IMG/VR virus record: IMGVR_UViG_3300032579_000073
Span: 1-24,091 of that record
Length of the DNA stretch: 24,091 nucleotides
Reading direction: 5' to 3' (one strand)
Source: a virus
A program made the position numbers and the translations under genes. Below the pieces are notes generated by a model. That model was not told the DNA's origin. It saw nothing but the letters and a program-made list of their open reading frames with translations, and did not search any database. This document shows positions 12,787-20,684 of the stretch, piece by piece. How positions within the stretch are numbered: the stretch's first letter is position 1; the number at the start of each line of letters is the position of its first letter.

Positions 12787-13589
12787 CATTTTTCGAAGTA
12801 CTTACAGCTGCGGTAAATGAATTCATTGAATATGGGTTTGATTCGCAAACTCGTGTCGAGCGTTGGGTGCGGTTGTTGAAAGAGGCAGCTCTTGCACAAA
12901 TGATCCCCGAGCATCAAATGCAAATAGCGATGGAAAAATCGCTAGGCGCTGCATTTACCCGGCTGGTAACAAAAGGCGGTTTAGTTAATAAGCACGTTTC
13001 ACGCTACAGCATCGAAAAGCTAAAACCAACCCTTCGTGCTGAACTTGATCGACGCATCATGGCAAGCGCCAATCTGATTAAATACAATCGTCAAGAATCA
13101 ATTAGCAATCTGCTACGACGTTTTGAAGGCTGGGCCACATCAATCCCACCGGGCGGAACGGACATTGTTAACCGGGTCAAAGAAAAACAAAAGATCAAAA
13201 AATCACTTGGCAATGTGACATTTGAACAGCGTCGGGTCATTATTGACCAAACGCACAAATTGATCTCTAACATTAACGAAATCGTAGCTATGGACAATGG
13301 CGCGATTGGTGGTCGCTGGCATTCACATTGGCGACAAATCAATTACGACTATCGCAAAGACCATAAAGAGCGCGACGAAAAAATATACGTCGTGCGCGGC
13401 AGCTGGGCGGACAAGGCCGGTTATCTCGATCCCAAAAACGGATATACCGATCAAATCACGCAACCCGGCGAGGAAGTGTTTTGTCGGTGCAATTACTCAT
13501 ACATTTACAACTTGCGCGACATGAAAGATTTGTTGACAGATAAAGGCAAAATTGCGTTAGAATCTGCAAAAATGTCTAAGGCCGCATAG
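12783..13589 (+). CDS. Phage head morphogenesis protein (MuF/SPP1 gp7-like)
   Basis: 268 residues. The C-terminal part carries the MuF domain pattern: a helical stretch, then RWHSHWRQINYDYRKDHKER (about 178-197), a hydrophobic strand IYVVRGSW and the closing PGEEVFCRCNY (C234, C236), the Cys-Arg-Cys signature of the family. These minor head proteins bind the portal and may be ejected with DNA. In many phages this gene carries C-terminal toxin domains; here it has none, and the metallopeptidase is a separate upstream gene. The start overlaps the acidic gene (ATGA). The polyprotein gene follows after 2 bases. Confidence 0.85.
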   Translation: MTFFEVLTAAVNEFIEYGFDSQTRVERWVRLLKEAALAQMIPEHQMQIAMEKSLGAAFTRLVTKGGLVNKHVSRYSIEKLKPTLRAELDRRIMASANLIKYNRQESISNLLRRFEGWATSIPPGGTDIVNRVKEKQKIKKSLGNVTFEQRRVIIDQTHKLISNINEIVAMDNGAIGGRWHSHWRQINYDYRKDHKERDEKIYVVRGSWADKAGYLDPKNGYTDQITQPGEEVFCRCNYSYIYNLRDMKDLLTDKGKIALESAKMSKAA

Positions 13590-13591
13590 AT

Positions 13592-16138
13592 ATGCCATTC
13601 GCTTCGGAAAAACAACGCAAAGCCATGTACGCCGCCGCTACCGGCAAGAGCAACATCGGCATTCCGAAAGCCGCCGCAAAAAAATTCATTAAGCATAGTA
13701 AAGATACGATGAAAGCCCCATCATTGCTTGCTTTGCCTACCGAAAAAAATAAAAACGAAGATTCCGACGTAATGGTTCGCGCTGGTGATAAGCGCAACGA
13801 ATTAAAAGGTTTGTCAAACGAACTTGCCGAAATTTTTCAACATTTAAGTGAACTCAAAGACGATGAGAGCGAAACTGTTCCGCGCTTTGAGGATGATTCC
13901 GAGGCATGGCAAACCAAAGAAGGCAAAAACAAAAATGGCGGCTTAAATGAAAAAGGCCGCGAATCGTATAACAAAACGCATGGCGCACATTTAAAAGCGC
14001 CCCAACCCGAAGGCGGATCACGCAAGGCATCGTTCTGCGCTCGCATGAAGGGTATGAAAGCAAAATTAACGTCATCCAAAACGGCGCACGATCCTGATTC
14101 GAGAATCAATAAAGCGCTTAGAAAATGGAAATGTGATGACGATTTGAAAGATGATTTGTCCAAAATCTGCGACAGCATTTTAGAATACGCGTCCGCTATA
14201 CCTGATGACGATCCTTGCTGGCAGGGATATAAGCAATTGGGTATGAAAGAAAAAGACGGCAAACAAGTGCCAAACTGTGTGCCTGATGCCGCCGATCCAG
14301 TAGCAGCTGCTCCGCTTGCTGTCGATCCGATTATGCACGATGGTCCAATGGGTCGCTCGTCCGGGATTATGTTTATGACATCCGAAGGCGAAACCTTGTT
14401 AATCCGTCGTGGAATGGGTGGCGGTGATTTCCCCGGTACTTGGTGCGTCCCCGGTGGTCATCAAAAACATGATGAAACCCTCGAAGAATGCGCTAGGCGC
14501 GAATGCGAGGAGGAAACCGGCCTGAAGTACGAAGGCAAGCTCGAAGTATTGCACGATGATGGTCAATTCTGCACATATATCGCTCGCGACGTAAATAAGG
14601 GCGATGTCAAACTGAATTACGAATCGAGTGGTTACGATTGGTGCGATCCTAAAAATCCTCCCATGCCATTGCACCCCGGCCTTGATGTGGCCTTTCGTGT
14701 AGCGATGGCAAAAACAGAATTTGATATGGCGGAGTTGATGCGCGAAGGCGTATTGCCTAGTCCACAAATGTACGCCAATGTGATGCTGCTATCGATCCGC
14801 ATTACCGGGACCGGATTGGCTTATCGTTCAAGCATTGGCGAACACGTTTGGCGCGATCCATCGTTATATTTAAACGACGATTTTTTAAAACGCTGTCAAG
14901 GTTTGGTTGTCATTATGGACCATCCTGAATCAGCCGTATTAACATCTAAAGAATTCAAAGACCGAGCTGTCGGGACGGTGATGCTACCGTACATCAAGGG
15001 CGATGAAGTATGGGGAATTGCTAAGATTTACGATCAAAGCTCTATTGACGAGATTTGTGAAGGAGAAATTAGCACTTCACCATCGGTGGTATTTGACAAT
15101 ACTGCCGGAAATACTACACTAACGACAGAAAACGGAGAACCGCTTCTGATTGAAGGTGTACCCTTCCTTTTGGACCATATAGCAATCGTTACGAAAGCTC
15201 GTGGCTCTAAAGGGGTTTGGGACAAAGGTGGCGATCCAGCCGGAGTTTTACTAACTAACCCTGAGGTATCTGCTATGTCAGACAATACTACCGCGCCGAA
15301 GGCAGATGCCCAAGGCGATAAACTCGATGCCATTCTATCAATGTTGGGCAATGTTATTGCTCGCGTTGACGAAATGGAGAAAACTTTACCCGCGCCCCCA
15401 CTGGTCACAGCTGCTGACAAGAAAAAGGCCAAAAAAGATGATGATGATCGTATGCGTAAGGACGATGATGAGGAAGAAGAATCCGAATCTGAAGCTAAAC
15501 GCGAAATGATGCGTAAGATGGACAAAAAACGCAAAGACGACGACGATGATGCCATGTGCGACGATGACGATGAAGATGATCGTAAAGACGACGACATGAA
15601 ACATCGTAAAGATGCCAAAAAGCGTAAAGACGACGCTGAAGGCTCTGATCCTAAAGAGCATGGTCCAGCTGGCGAAATGAAGCCTGATGATGATGCAATG
15701 TGCGATGATGAAGAAGAAGCTATGAAGGCCGACGAAGAAGAAGCTAAATATGCCGACGCTCAAGCTAAAGCTGACAGCGTAATGGCATCGTTTGGCAAAT
15801 CAGCTTCCCGTCCTTTGAAGGGCGAAAGTTTGTTGTCATACCGTAAACGCCTATTGCGCGGCTTGCAAGCCTACTCCGACGCATATAAGGACATCAACCT
15901 TGCAGCTATCAAAGATGCAAAATTGTTGTCGCTTGCTGAGAAGCAGATTTTTGCTGACGCACAAGCTGCCGCTAAGTCACCACTGACCTATGCAGCAGAT
16001 CAGGAAATTGAAATCCATGAGCGTGATCGCGCTGGTCGTGTGATTACGAAATTCAAGGGTGGCTTTGGCTGGATGGACGCATTTAAAGTGCCTTCCATGC
16101 GCGTCAAAGAATTCAATTTGAACAACAACAAGCGATAA
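13592..16138 (+). CDS. Head-maturation polyprotein: DUF6321-like, NUDIX, DUF2213 prohead protease, scaffold
   Basis: 848 residues in a chain of modules. Residues 1-35 are a short basic leader (MPFASEKQRKAMYAAATGKS). Residues about 100-181 hold the AWQTKEGKNKNGGLNEKGR and RKASFCARMKGMKAKLTSSK pattern (DUF6321-like). A GYKQLGMKEKDGKQVPNCVP segment follows (212-231). Residues about 252-372 are a NUDIX hydrolase with a complete NUDIX box from G289 through E295 and R303-E304 to E307-E308 and G310. Residues about 380-560 match DUF2213 prohead proteases (VVIMDHPES, H444; GEISTSPSVVF, Ser 494-498). Residues 562-848 are a coiled, extremely Asp/Lys-rich scaffold with a conserved-looking C-terminus. It should assemble and mature the prohead. 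The NUDIX insertion is unusual. Confidence 0.85.
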   Translation: MPFASEKQRKAMYAAATGKSNIGIPKAAAKKFIKHSKDTMKAPSLLALPTEKNKNEDSDVMVRAGDKRNELKGLSNELAEIFQHLSELKDDESETVPRFEDDSEAWQTKEGKNKNGGLNEKGRESYNKTHGAHLKAPQPEGGSRKASFCARMKGMKAKLTSSKTAHDPDSRINKALRKWKCDDDLKDDLSKICDSILEYASAIPDDDPCWQGYKQLGMKEKDGKQVPNCVPDAADPVAAAPLAVDPIMHDGPMGRSSGIMFMTSEGETLLIRRGMGGGDFPGTWCVPGGHQKHDETLEECARRECEEETGLKYEGKLEVLHDDGQFCTYIARDVNKGDVKLNYESSGYDWCDPKNPPMPLHPGLDVAFRVAMAKTEFDMAELMREGVLPSPQMYANVMLLSIRITGTGLAYRSSIGEHVWRDPSLYLNDDFLKRCQGLVVIMDHPESAVLTSKEFKDRAVGTVMLPYIKGDEVWGIAKIYDQSSIDEICEGEISTSPSVVFDNTAGNTTLTTENGEPLLIEGVPFLLDHIAIVTKARGSKGVWDKGGDPAGVLLTNPEVSAMSDNTTAPKADAQGDKLDAILSMLGNVIARVDEMEKTLPAPPLVTAADKKKAKKDDDDRMRKDDDEEEESESEAKREMMRKMDKKRKDDDDDAMCDDDDEDDRKDDDMKHRKDAKKRKDDAEGSDPKEHGPAGEMKPDDDAMCDDEEEAMKADEEEAKYADAQAKADSVMASFGKSASRPLKGESLLSYRKRLLRGLQAYSDAYKDINLAAIKDAKLLSLAEKQIFADAQAAAKSPLTYAADQEIEIHERDRAGRVITKFKGGFGWMDAFKVPSMRVKEFNLNNNKR
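15275..16138 (+). CDS. Scaffolding protein from internal in-frame start (Nu3-like)
   Basis: ATG 15275 is in frame with the polyprotein (Met562) and preceded by GAGGT (15263-15267) at 7 bases, a better ribosome binding site than that of the full-length gene. The product would be 287 residues: a short helix (DKLDAILSMLGNVIARVDEM), a long charged Asp/Glu/Lys/Arg-rich stretch with the octamer DDAMCDDD and its near copy DDAMCDDE, and a C-terminal domain (about the last 110 residues) that could bind capsid protein. This is the arrangement of lambda C/Nu3, where the scaffold is made from an internal start of the protease gene. The start is inferred from sequence only. Confidence 0.6.
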   Translation: MSDNTTAPKADAQGDKLDAILSMLGNVIARVDEMEKTLPAPPLVTAADKKKAKKDDDDRMRKDDDEEEESESEAKREMMRKMDKKRKDDDDDAMCDDDDEDDRKDDDMKHRKDAKKRKDDAEGSDPKEHGPAGEMKPDDDAMCDDEEEAMKADEEEAKYADAQAKADSVMASFGKSASRPLKGESLLSYRKRLLRGLQAYSDAYKDINLAAIKDAKLLSLAEKQIFADAQAAAKSPLTYAADQEIEIHERDRAGRVITKFKGGFGWMDAFKVPSMRVKEFNLNNNKR

Positions 16139-16149
16139 GGAAATAGATC

Positions 16150-16770
16150 ATGTCAGCATTAATCTCGATCAACCCTATGGCTACGACCAACGCTGCTGGT
16201 CTATTTAACACCAACAGCGCTGGTTATACCCAAGGTGATGCACAAGACGATCCCGCGGTCAAATTTGCTTTGGCTGGTGGCGTACTTTCAACTTCAGCTA
16301 CTAGCCCACTATGGGGCGGTGTGCCAATTCAGGAATTTATTCCCGGCGCGGCTGCACAACCCGGTACGGATACCCTCGGTTCTACGATTCTGCAAGCTAC
16401 GACTTCAGCCGTACCATCGGGTATTTGCGTATTCAACCAAGCATACGGTGGCATTACGACTCCTCAGTCAACTGCTCCTTTGTATTCACCCGGTATGTCG
16501 GTTAACTACTACCGTTTTGGAAGTGGCGCTCGTATTCCTCTCGCTTGTGATTCAAGCGTTGTTGCACTGGATGGCAACCTGTCATCGTCAACGGTGTACT
16601 ACAACTACAGCACAAACGTGTTGACCACGACCCAACCATCGGGTCAGGCTGCACTGCCAGTGAAGATTCTGAAAGTTAGCGCCAGTGGCAATAAAACGGT
16701 GTCGTATAACAGCGGCTCCAATACTGCTAACTGGGTTTACAATCAACCAGTGGCTTTGTGCCTAATCTAA
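16150..16770 (+). CDS. Head decoration/cement protein candidate
   Basis: 206 residues, rich in Ser, Thr, Ala, Gly, Asn and Tyr with almost no Lys/Arg/Glu, a beta-rich composition usual for capsid cement or decoration proteins. The start follows AAGGAAATAGATC, a late-gene ribosome binding context also seen before the tail-tube gene. SPLWGGVPIQEFIPG resembles a segment found in phage structural cement proteins. It lies between scaffold and major capsid gene, the usual place for decoration proteins. The exact family is not certain. Confidence 0.75.
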   Translation: MSALISINPMATTNAAGLFNTNSAGYTQGDAQDDPAVKFALAGGVLSTSATSPLWGGVPIQEFIPGAAAQPGTDTLGSTILQATTSAVPSGICVFNQAYGGITTPQSTAPLYSPGMSVNYYRFGSGARIPLACDSSVVALDGNLSSSTVYYNYSTNVLTTTQPSGQAALPVKILKVSASGNKTVSYNSGSNTANWVYNQPVALCLI

Positions 16771-16783
16771 TAAGGAAACTATC

Positions 16784-17809
16784 ATGTCAGGTTTCGCACC
16801 GTCATTTGTTACAGTAAACCCGCACTACATGATGCCCGAGCTGATTATGCAATACAGCTTGGCTTCCGGCGCATTTACGACTCTTGCTACTGAAAACCCA
16901 ATGCCTCGCATTGGCGAAGCTGATCTCTACGTTTACGCGAAAAAGGTCCAGCTGACCACTCAAGTGCAAGCCAACCAATCGCAAGTTAACCAATTGCCAA
17001 GCGCATCGGTTATTCCTTCGATGATCTCAACCGCAACGTACCGTTTGCAAACCCGCGCTCAGTACGATAATTTTGACGAAGCCGCTACCGGTGCATGGGG
17101 TTATGCTTTACCCCAAGCAATGCGCCTTGCTGCCCGTCAAGGTATCGCACAGCAGCTGCGTAATGCTCTGCTGTACGGCTACAACCCTGCCAACGGCGAA
17201 GGCTTGTTGAATACTGCTGGTGCAACCACTGCTACCCTTGGTGCTGACACCAATGGTAACGTCGGTTATTCCAAGTGGGATTCGGGCCAGCTTGCTCAGT
17301 ATTTGCTGAACATGATCGGTTCGTTGAAAGTCAGTACATTGCAAATCGGTCAACCGCTGCGCTTGGTATTCTTGGCTCCTCAACGCTTTATCAGCCAAAT
17401 TTCGTACAGCGGCGTTGTGTCATTGACCCAATTCCAACGTATCGGCGCTGGTGTTGAAACCGCAGCTGGTTTGGTTGAAACCGTCGCTCAATGGGCAGGT
17501 GGTGATGACGTTAGCTTTGCAGCTGACGACACTCTCATCGGTCAAGGCGCTGGTGGCACTGACGCTATCTTGTTGGTTGCTCCTGAATTGAAGATTCCTA
17601 AGGCTAACGCTCAAATCAACACCAACATTTTTGCAACTTTGACCCCAAATCAAACTGCAACTACTTTGATGCTGACTGACGTATCTGCACCTACCGAAAT
17701 TCCTACGCCAATTCCTGACGGTGGTATTACTACCCTGTACACGATGCGTTCGACTTCCGGCTGGGGTATCCGTCCTGAAGGTCTTTACATTTTGTCCGCT
17801 GCCTATTAA
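16784..17809 (+). CDS. Major capsid protein (DUF2184 type)
   Basis: 341 residues. The YDNFDEAATGAWGYALPQAM segment, the long helix AARQGIAQQLRNALLYG and the C-terminal TPIPDGGITTLYTMRSTSGW with GIRPEGLYIL are typical of DUF2184 capsid proteins, an HK97-fold group. No N-terminal delta domain is evident, which agrees with a separate scaffold. AAGGAAACTATC precedes the ATG. Codon use is even and smooth, as expected for the most abundant phage protein. A promoter-like sequence overlaps its last codons. Confidence 0.93.
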   Translation: MSGFAPSFVTVNPHYMMPELIMQYSLASGAFTTLATENPMPRIGEADLYVYAKKVQLTTQVQANQSQVNQLPSASVIPSMISTATYRLQTRAQYDNFDEAATGAWGYALPQAMRLAARQGIAQQLRNALLYGYNPANGEGLLNTAGATTATLGADTNGNVGYSKWDSGQLAQYLLNMIGSLKVSTLQIGQPLRLVFLAPQRFISQISYSGVVSLTQFQRIGAGVETAAGLVETVAQWAGGDDVSFAADDTLIGQGAGGTDAILLVAPELKIPKANAQINTNIFATLTPNQTATTLMLTDVSAPTEIPTPIPDGGITTLYTMRSTSGWGIRPEGLYILSAAY

Positions 17810-17820
17810 GACGGTATATT
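17792..17820 (+). promoter_or_regulatory. Promoter candidate after the capsid gene
   Basis: TTGTCC (17792-17797), 17 bases and TATATT (17815-17820): 4 of 6 and 5 of 6 consensus matches. The -35 lies in the last capsid codons. The expected +1 falls at about 17827, the first base of structured element D. It would add transcription of the connector and tail genes. Confidence 0.5.
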
Positions 17821-17826
17821 GACAAA

Positions 17827-17902
17827 CCCCGAGTGATGCCGGGGAATGATTCAATGGGCAGTGGGTTTCCCTTAAAAAAGGAAGCCGCATCATCACTGCC
17901 CA
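17827..17902 (+). ncRNA. Structured RNA element D (two hairpins, possible pseudoknot)
   Basis: Hairpin 1 is CCCCG/CGGGG (17827-17831 with 17840-17844). Hairpin 2 has outer arms TGGGCAGTG and CACTGCCCA (17855-17863 with 17894-17902) and an inner stem GGTTTCC/GGAAGCC (17864-17870 with 17880-17886, one G-U), leaving GCATCAT (17887-17893) unpaired on one side. TGATGC in the loop of hairpin 1 (17834-17839) is the perfect complement of GCATCA (17887-17892), so a kissing or pseudoknot contact is possible. It ends 18 bases before the next start codon, and no T run follows. Confidence 0.6.
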
Positions 17903-17920
17903 CCCTTATCGGGAAATACC

Positions 17921-18424
17921 ATGAAACTCTATATTGCCAACTGCTCTAAACAAGACCACCAGTTTACATACGGCTTGTTAGAGAATCCCCGTCCCTTCAT
18001 GCAAAAGATTCGCGCTGGTTCGCAAATCGTTATTGAAGGTCAACCTGAAGAAATCGATCACATTCTGAAACAGCACGAACCGTATGGTTTCCAAGATGCT
18101 AAAAAAGTCAAAAAGGGCTTTAGTGGCATTGCGTATCAAATGGATAAGCCGATTTCTGTCGAAAATATCGAAGCTGGAATTAGCGTTCGCGATCAGGAAA
18201 TGATTGATCGTGCGCTTGAGGCTCGAAAAATTACTGCTGCTGCTGCGGATCAGCACCTTGCCAATACCGCGCAGCAAATGGGCTTGAAACAAAAATCCGG
18301 CCTTGAAGTAGAAGTTATCGAAGAAAAGCGCAATGCCGCTGATTCTGACGTAAAATTCGAACAGACTATTGAAGTGGTACGCGAAGGAATAGCACCCCGT
18401 CGCGGACGACCCCGCAAATCTTAA
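17921..18424 (+). CDS. Structural/connector-region protein with AT-hook-like C-terminus
   Basis: 167 residues, no certain family. The N-terminal part (KLYIANCSKQDHQFTYGLL, then FMQKIRAGSQIVIEG) is strand-rich and resembles small proteins that follow capsid genes in some myophages. The middle is helical. The C-terminus, APRRGRPRKS, is an AT-hook-like RGRP core flanked by basic residues, which could bind the minor groove of packaged DNA. It starts behind structured element D with only a weak GGGA ribosome binding site, so its translation may depend on that fold. Confidence 0.65.
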   Translation: MKLYIANCSKQDHQFTYGLLENPRPFMQKIRAGSQIVIEGQPEEIDHILKQHEPYGFQDAKKVKKGFSGIAYQMDKPISVENIEAGISVRDQEMIDRALEARKITAAAADQHLANTAQQMGLKQKSGLEVEVIEEKRNAADSDVKFEQTIEVVREGIAPRRGRPRKS

Positions 18425-18436
18425 AAGTGTAAAACT

Positions 18437-18895
18437 ATGAGCGATCCGATCACTAGCCCTCCGACATTAACTGGCTTTATCGCTTGGTCAAGGGCGGTGA
18501 TGGGAATCCCCACTGTAGCGCTCGCGGATAACGATCCCGGCTATGCTTACGCATTTCAAATCGCTTTAGATTTAGTCCCGTTAGATTTCAGTACTGCGTC
18601 GCCTGATATTTACACCCTGACTGTTTACAATTGGGGTGGCAGTCAATTGTTGCAATTCCAACAAGATTATGCCGGACAAACTTGGTTCGCGTCGGCAAGG
18701 GCAAGCTATGGTATTAACTCTTTTGTGGCTGGCGTTATTAACAGCGCAGCTGATTCAAGCACTAGCGAATCATTAACCGTCGGCAAGGGATTAAGCAATT
18801 TGAGCTTGATCGATTTGCAACGACTCAAAGACCCATATGGTCGGCAAGCGCTGGCATGGATGCAAACCATCGGCACTTTGTGGGGGTTGACTTGA
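18437..18895 (+). CDS. Head-tail connector-region protein
   Basis: 152 residues. The LTVYNWGGSQLLQFQQD and FASARASYGINSFVAGVI segments recur, to my knowledge, in phage proteins of this gene position, where head-completion or adaptor proteins lie. A Leu-rich C-terminal helix (SLIDLQRLKDPYGRQALAWMQ) follows. No enzymatic motif. It is coupled to the next gene by a TTGA overlap. Role assigned by position between capsid and tail genes. Confidence 0.65.
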   Translation: MSDPITSPPTLTGFIAWSRAVMGIPTVALADNDPGYAYAFQIALDLVPLDFSTASPDIYTLTVYNWGGSQLLQFQQDYAGQTWFASARASYGINSFVAGVINSAADSSTSESLTVGKGLSNLSLIDLQRLKDPYGRQALAWMQTIGTLWGLT

Positions 18896-19332
18896 AAATT
18901 CACTTAGGCGTAATCGATGTACCCGAACCATTGGGTAACACGACTTTTGGGGTGGGAACTATCCTAGAGGAAAAATACGGCCTATTTTCCGCTTTTGCTG
19001 ACAACAACGCACAGTTTATGGCGGATGCCATTGCCAATGATATTGCCGGAGCGATGGAAACATACCTGACTACCGGACAATTTTCTAGCAATCCTTTCGC
19101 GGGGGCGGGAGATAAAATCAGCCAAAGAATGAGAGATTTTATTTCTTTGCAAGAGGTTGAAAGGCTCGGCATTCCGGGCGTACCAACTCAGGCCGCGCTG
19201 GAAGGTAAAACCCTTCGAAAGAAAAAGATTGGCAAAAAGGGCAAACAATTAGTGCGTAGTTATGGACCGCGCCGCCCTTCATTTATTGATTCCGGTACAC
19301 TCGAAAAATCTTTGAAAGCGTGGATTGACTAA
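18892..19332 (+). CDS. Head-tail joining/tail-completion candidate
   Basis: 146 residues from TTG 18892, which overlaps the previous stop (TTGA) and follows GGGGG at 5 bases; GTG 18880 in frame is an alternative. The protein is mixed alpha/beta with a basic cluster (KTLRKKKIGKKGKQL, about 110-124) and a C-terminal RRPSFIDSGTLEKSLKAWI pattern common in phage neck/tail-completion proteins of about this size. Its stop overlaps the next ATG (TAATG). Position supports a neck role; the family is not certain. Confidence 0.6.
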   Translation: MKIHLGVIDVPEPLGNTTFGVGTILEEKYGLFSAFADNNAQFMADAIANDIAGAMETYLTTGQFSSNPFAGAGDKISQRMRDFISLQEVERLGIPGVPTQAALEGKTLRKKKIGKKGKQLVRSYGPRRPSFIDSGTLEKSLKAWID

Positions 19333-20336
19333 TGGCAAGCGTTGCTGAAACCGCAGGGGCAAAAACTCAGCTTGGAGCTGGCCTTGCTGAAGGCGTTAAT
19401 ACGCTATCGCTGAATCAAACTATTACATTCACTTTGTATGTGAAATTGATTTTGCCGCTTGATGGTTATGTATTTTGGGTAAATGCTGCATTACTAACGG
19501 ATTCGGCGCTCTATAACGCAGCTCAATTCAACCGCTTAGAATTCGATCAATTCGGAGATTCTCTACCGGCGCGGCAGCTGGTTGCTCAAGGCTCCTTGCA
19601 TTATGCGACTGAAATGCACCAGCTCGATGATAGAACGACTGCATACAATCACATGATTTTTACGTCATTGCAGCCGATTCAGGATTTCAATTTAATTAAT
19701 CCCAATTTGATCTATGTTGCTACGAATAGCGATGGGATCAAATTTGCATTTAGTCGGCGCGAGAATTTCTACAAACAAGCCGATTTGTACCATTATCGAG
19801 GCGATGCCTTGTATTCAGTCATGGATACGCAATTAATCGATTCCATGACCGGCTTTGACACAACCAGCCCTATTGTTTCGAATAGTTTGCCGATTTGGTT
19901 GTCATTGAACCAATTTTTTCCGATGTATCCATCTTATTTGGTGGGACAAAACATTGCTCCGCCTTATGCGTCGGTGGATATTTCACCGTCGGATACATAC
20001 GCAATTCAGGCATTCCCATTGCTTGATAAAAATTCAAATCCGAATCAGCTCACGCATGACAAGGTAAAAATTACGATCTATGGCATTCGTAATCAGGAAG
20101 CATTAAATTTCGCTCAATATGTCTTTGATTATTCATTGAATACGGATAATATTGGCGTACAGAATATGCCTATCGTTCAGGATGAAAAAATGACTCAGCC
20201 TGAATTTGGCATTATTGCAATGAAGAAATCGATCACGTTTGATGTAAGTTACTATCAGACAACCGTTAACGACATTGCGAGGAAGCTGATTGAATCAGCA
20301 TTTATTAACATTACCGTTGCACCTTATCCTACATAA
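19332..20336 (+). CDS. Phage structural protein of the neck/tail region
   Basis: 334 residues. I recognise it only as the conserved protein that precedes the sheath in DUF3383-type myophages. It is strand-rich, with long hydrophobic-polar alternation (TITFTLYVKLILPLDGYVFW) and a RRENFYKQADLYHYRGDALY segment near the middle. The C-terminal ITFDVSYYQTTVNDIARKLI closes it. No enzymatic motif, signal or membrane segment. The start shares bases with the previous stop (TAATG). A tail-terminator or neck role is possible. Confidence 0.7.
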   Translation: MASVAETAGAKTQLGAGLAEGVNTLSLNQTITFTLYVKLILPLDGYVFWVNAALLTDSALYNAAQFNRLEFDQFGDSLPARQLVAQGSLHYATEMHQLDDRTTAYNHMIFTSLQPIQDFNLINPNLIYVATNSDGIKFAFSRRENFYKQADLYHYRGDALYSVMDTQLIDSMTGFDTTSPIVSNSLPIWLSLNQFFPMYPSYLVGQNIAPPYASVDISPSDTYAIQAFPLLDKNSNPNQLTHDKVKITIYGIRNQEALNFAQYVFDYSLNTDNIGVQNMPIVQDEKMTQPEFGIIAMKKSITFDVSYYQTTVNDIARKLIESAFINITVAPYPT

Positions 20337-20358
20337 ACACAGATAGAAGGAAATCATC

Positions 20359-20670
20359 ATGGCAATTACGTCATTCCCCATAGTAAATAATGTTGCTATC
20401 GTCGGCAACGGTACAAAAACAGTTTTGGACATTACCACTGCGACGGTTATCAAACCTGTCGCTGGTCGCGTAGCAAAAGTTAGCGTTTTGGTTGCTGGCA
20501 GCGCCGTTGGTTCGGTTAATGATTGCATCACAACTGGTGCAGCTGCGGTAGCAAATCAACTGTTTGTTATTCCTGAAACCGTTGGTGTTTTCACTGTAGA
20601 TATGCCTACCCAAACCGGCATTACCGTTGTTCCCGGCACTGGTCAGACACTCGCAGTTAGCTACTCGTAA
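20359..20670 (+). CDS. Small beta-rich structural protein
   Basis: 103 residues preceded by GAAGGAAATCATC. Almost entirely Val/Ile/Thr/Gly/Ala with alternating pattern (VAKVSVLVAGSAVGSVND, then GVFTVDMPTQTGITVVPG), indicating a small beta sandwich. Similar minor structural proteins sit before the sheath gene in related phages and may decorate head or tail. Exact function unknown. Confidence 0.7.
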   Translation: MAITSFPIVNNVAIVGNGTKTVLDITTATVIKPVAGRVAKVSVLVAGSAVGSVNDCITTGAAAVANQLFVIPETVGVFTVDMPTQTGITVVPGTGQTLAVSYS

Positions 20671-20684
20671 TTAAGGAGTCAATA

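Noticed and set aside
15034-15763. Long Ser-rich and hydrophobic minus-strand frames
   Set aside because: They mirror the GAT/GAC/AAA-rich scaffold codons of the plus-strand gene, have no ribosome binding site and no protein-like pattern.
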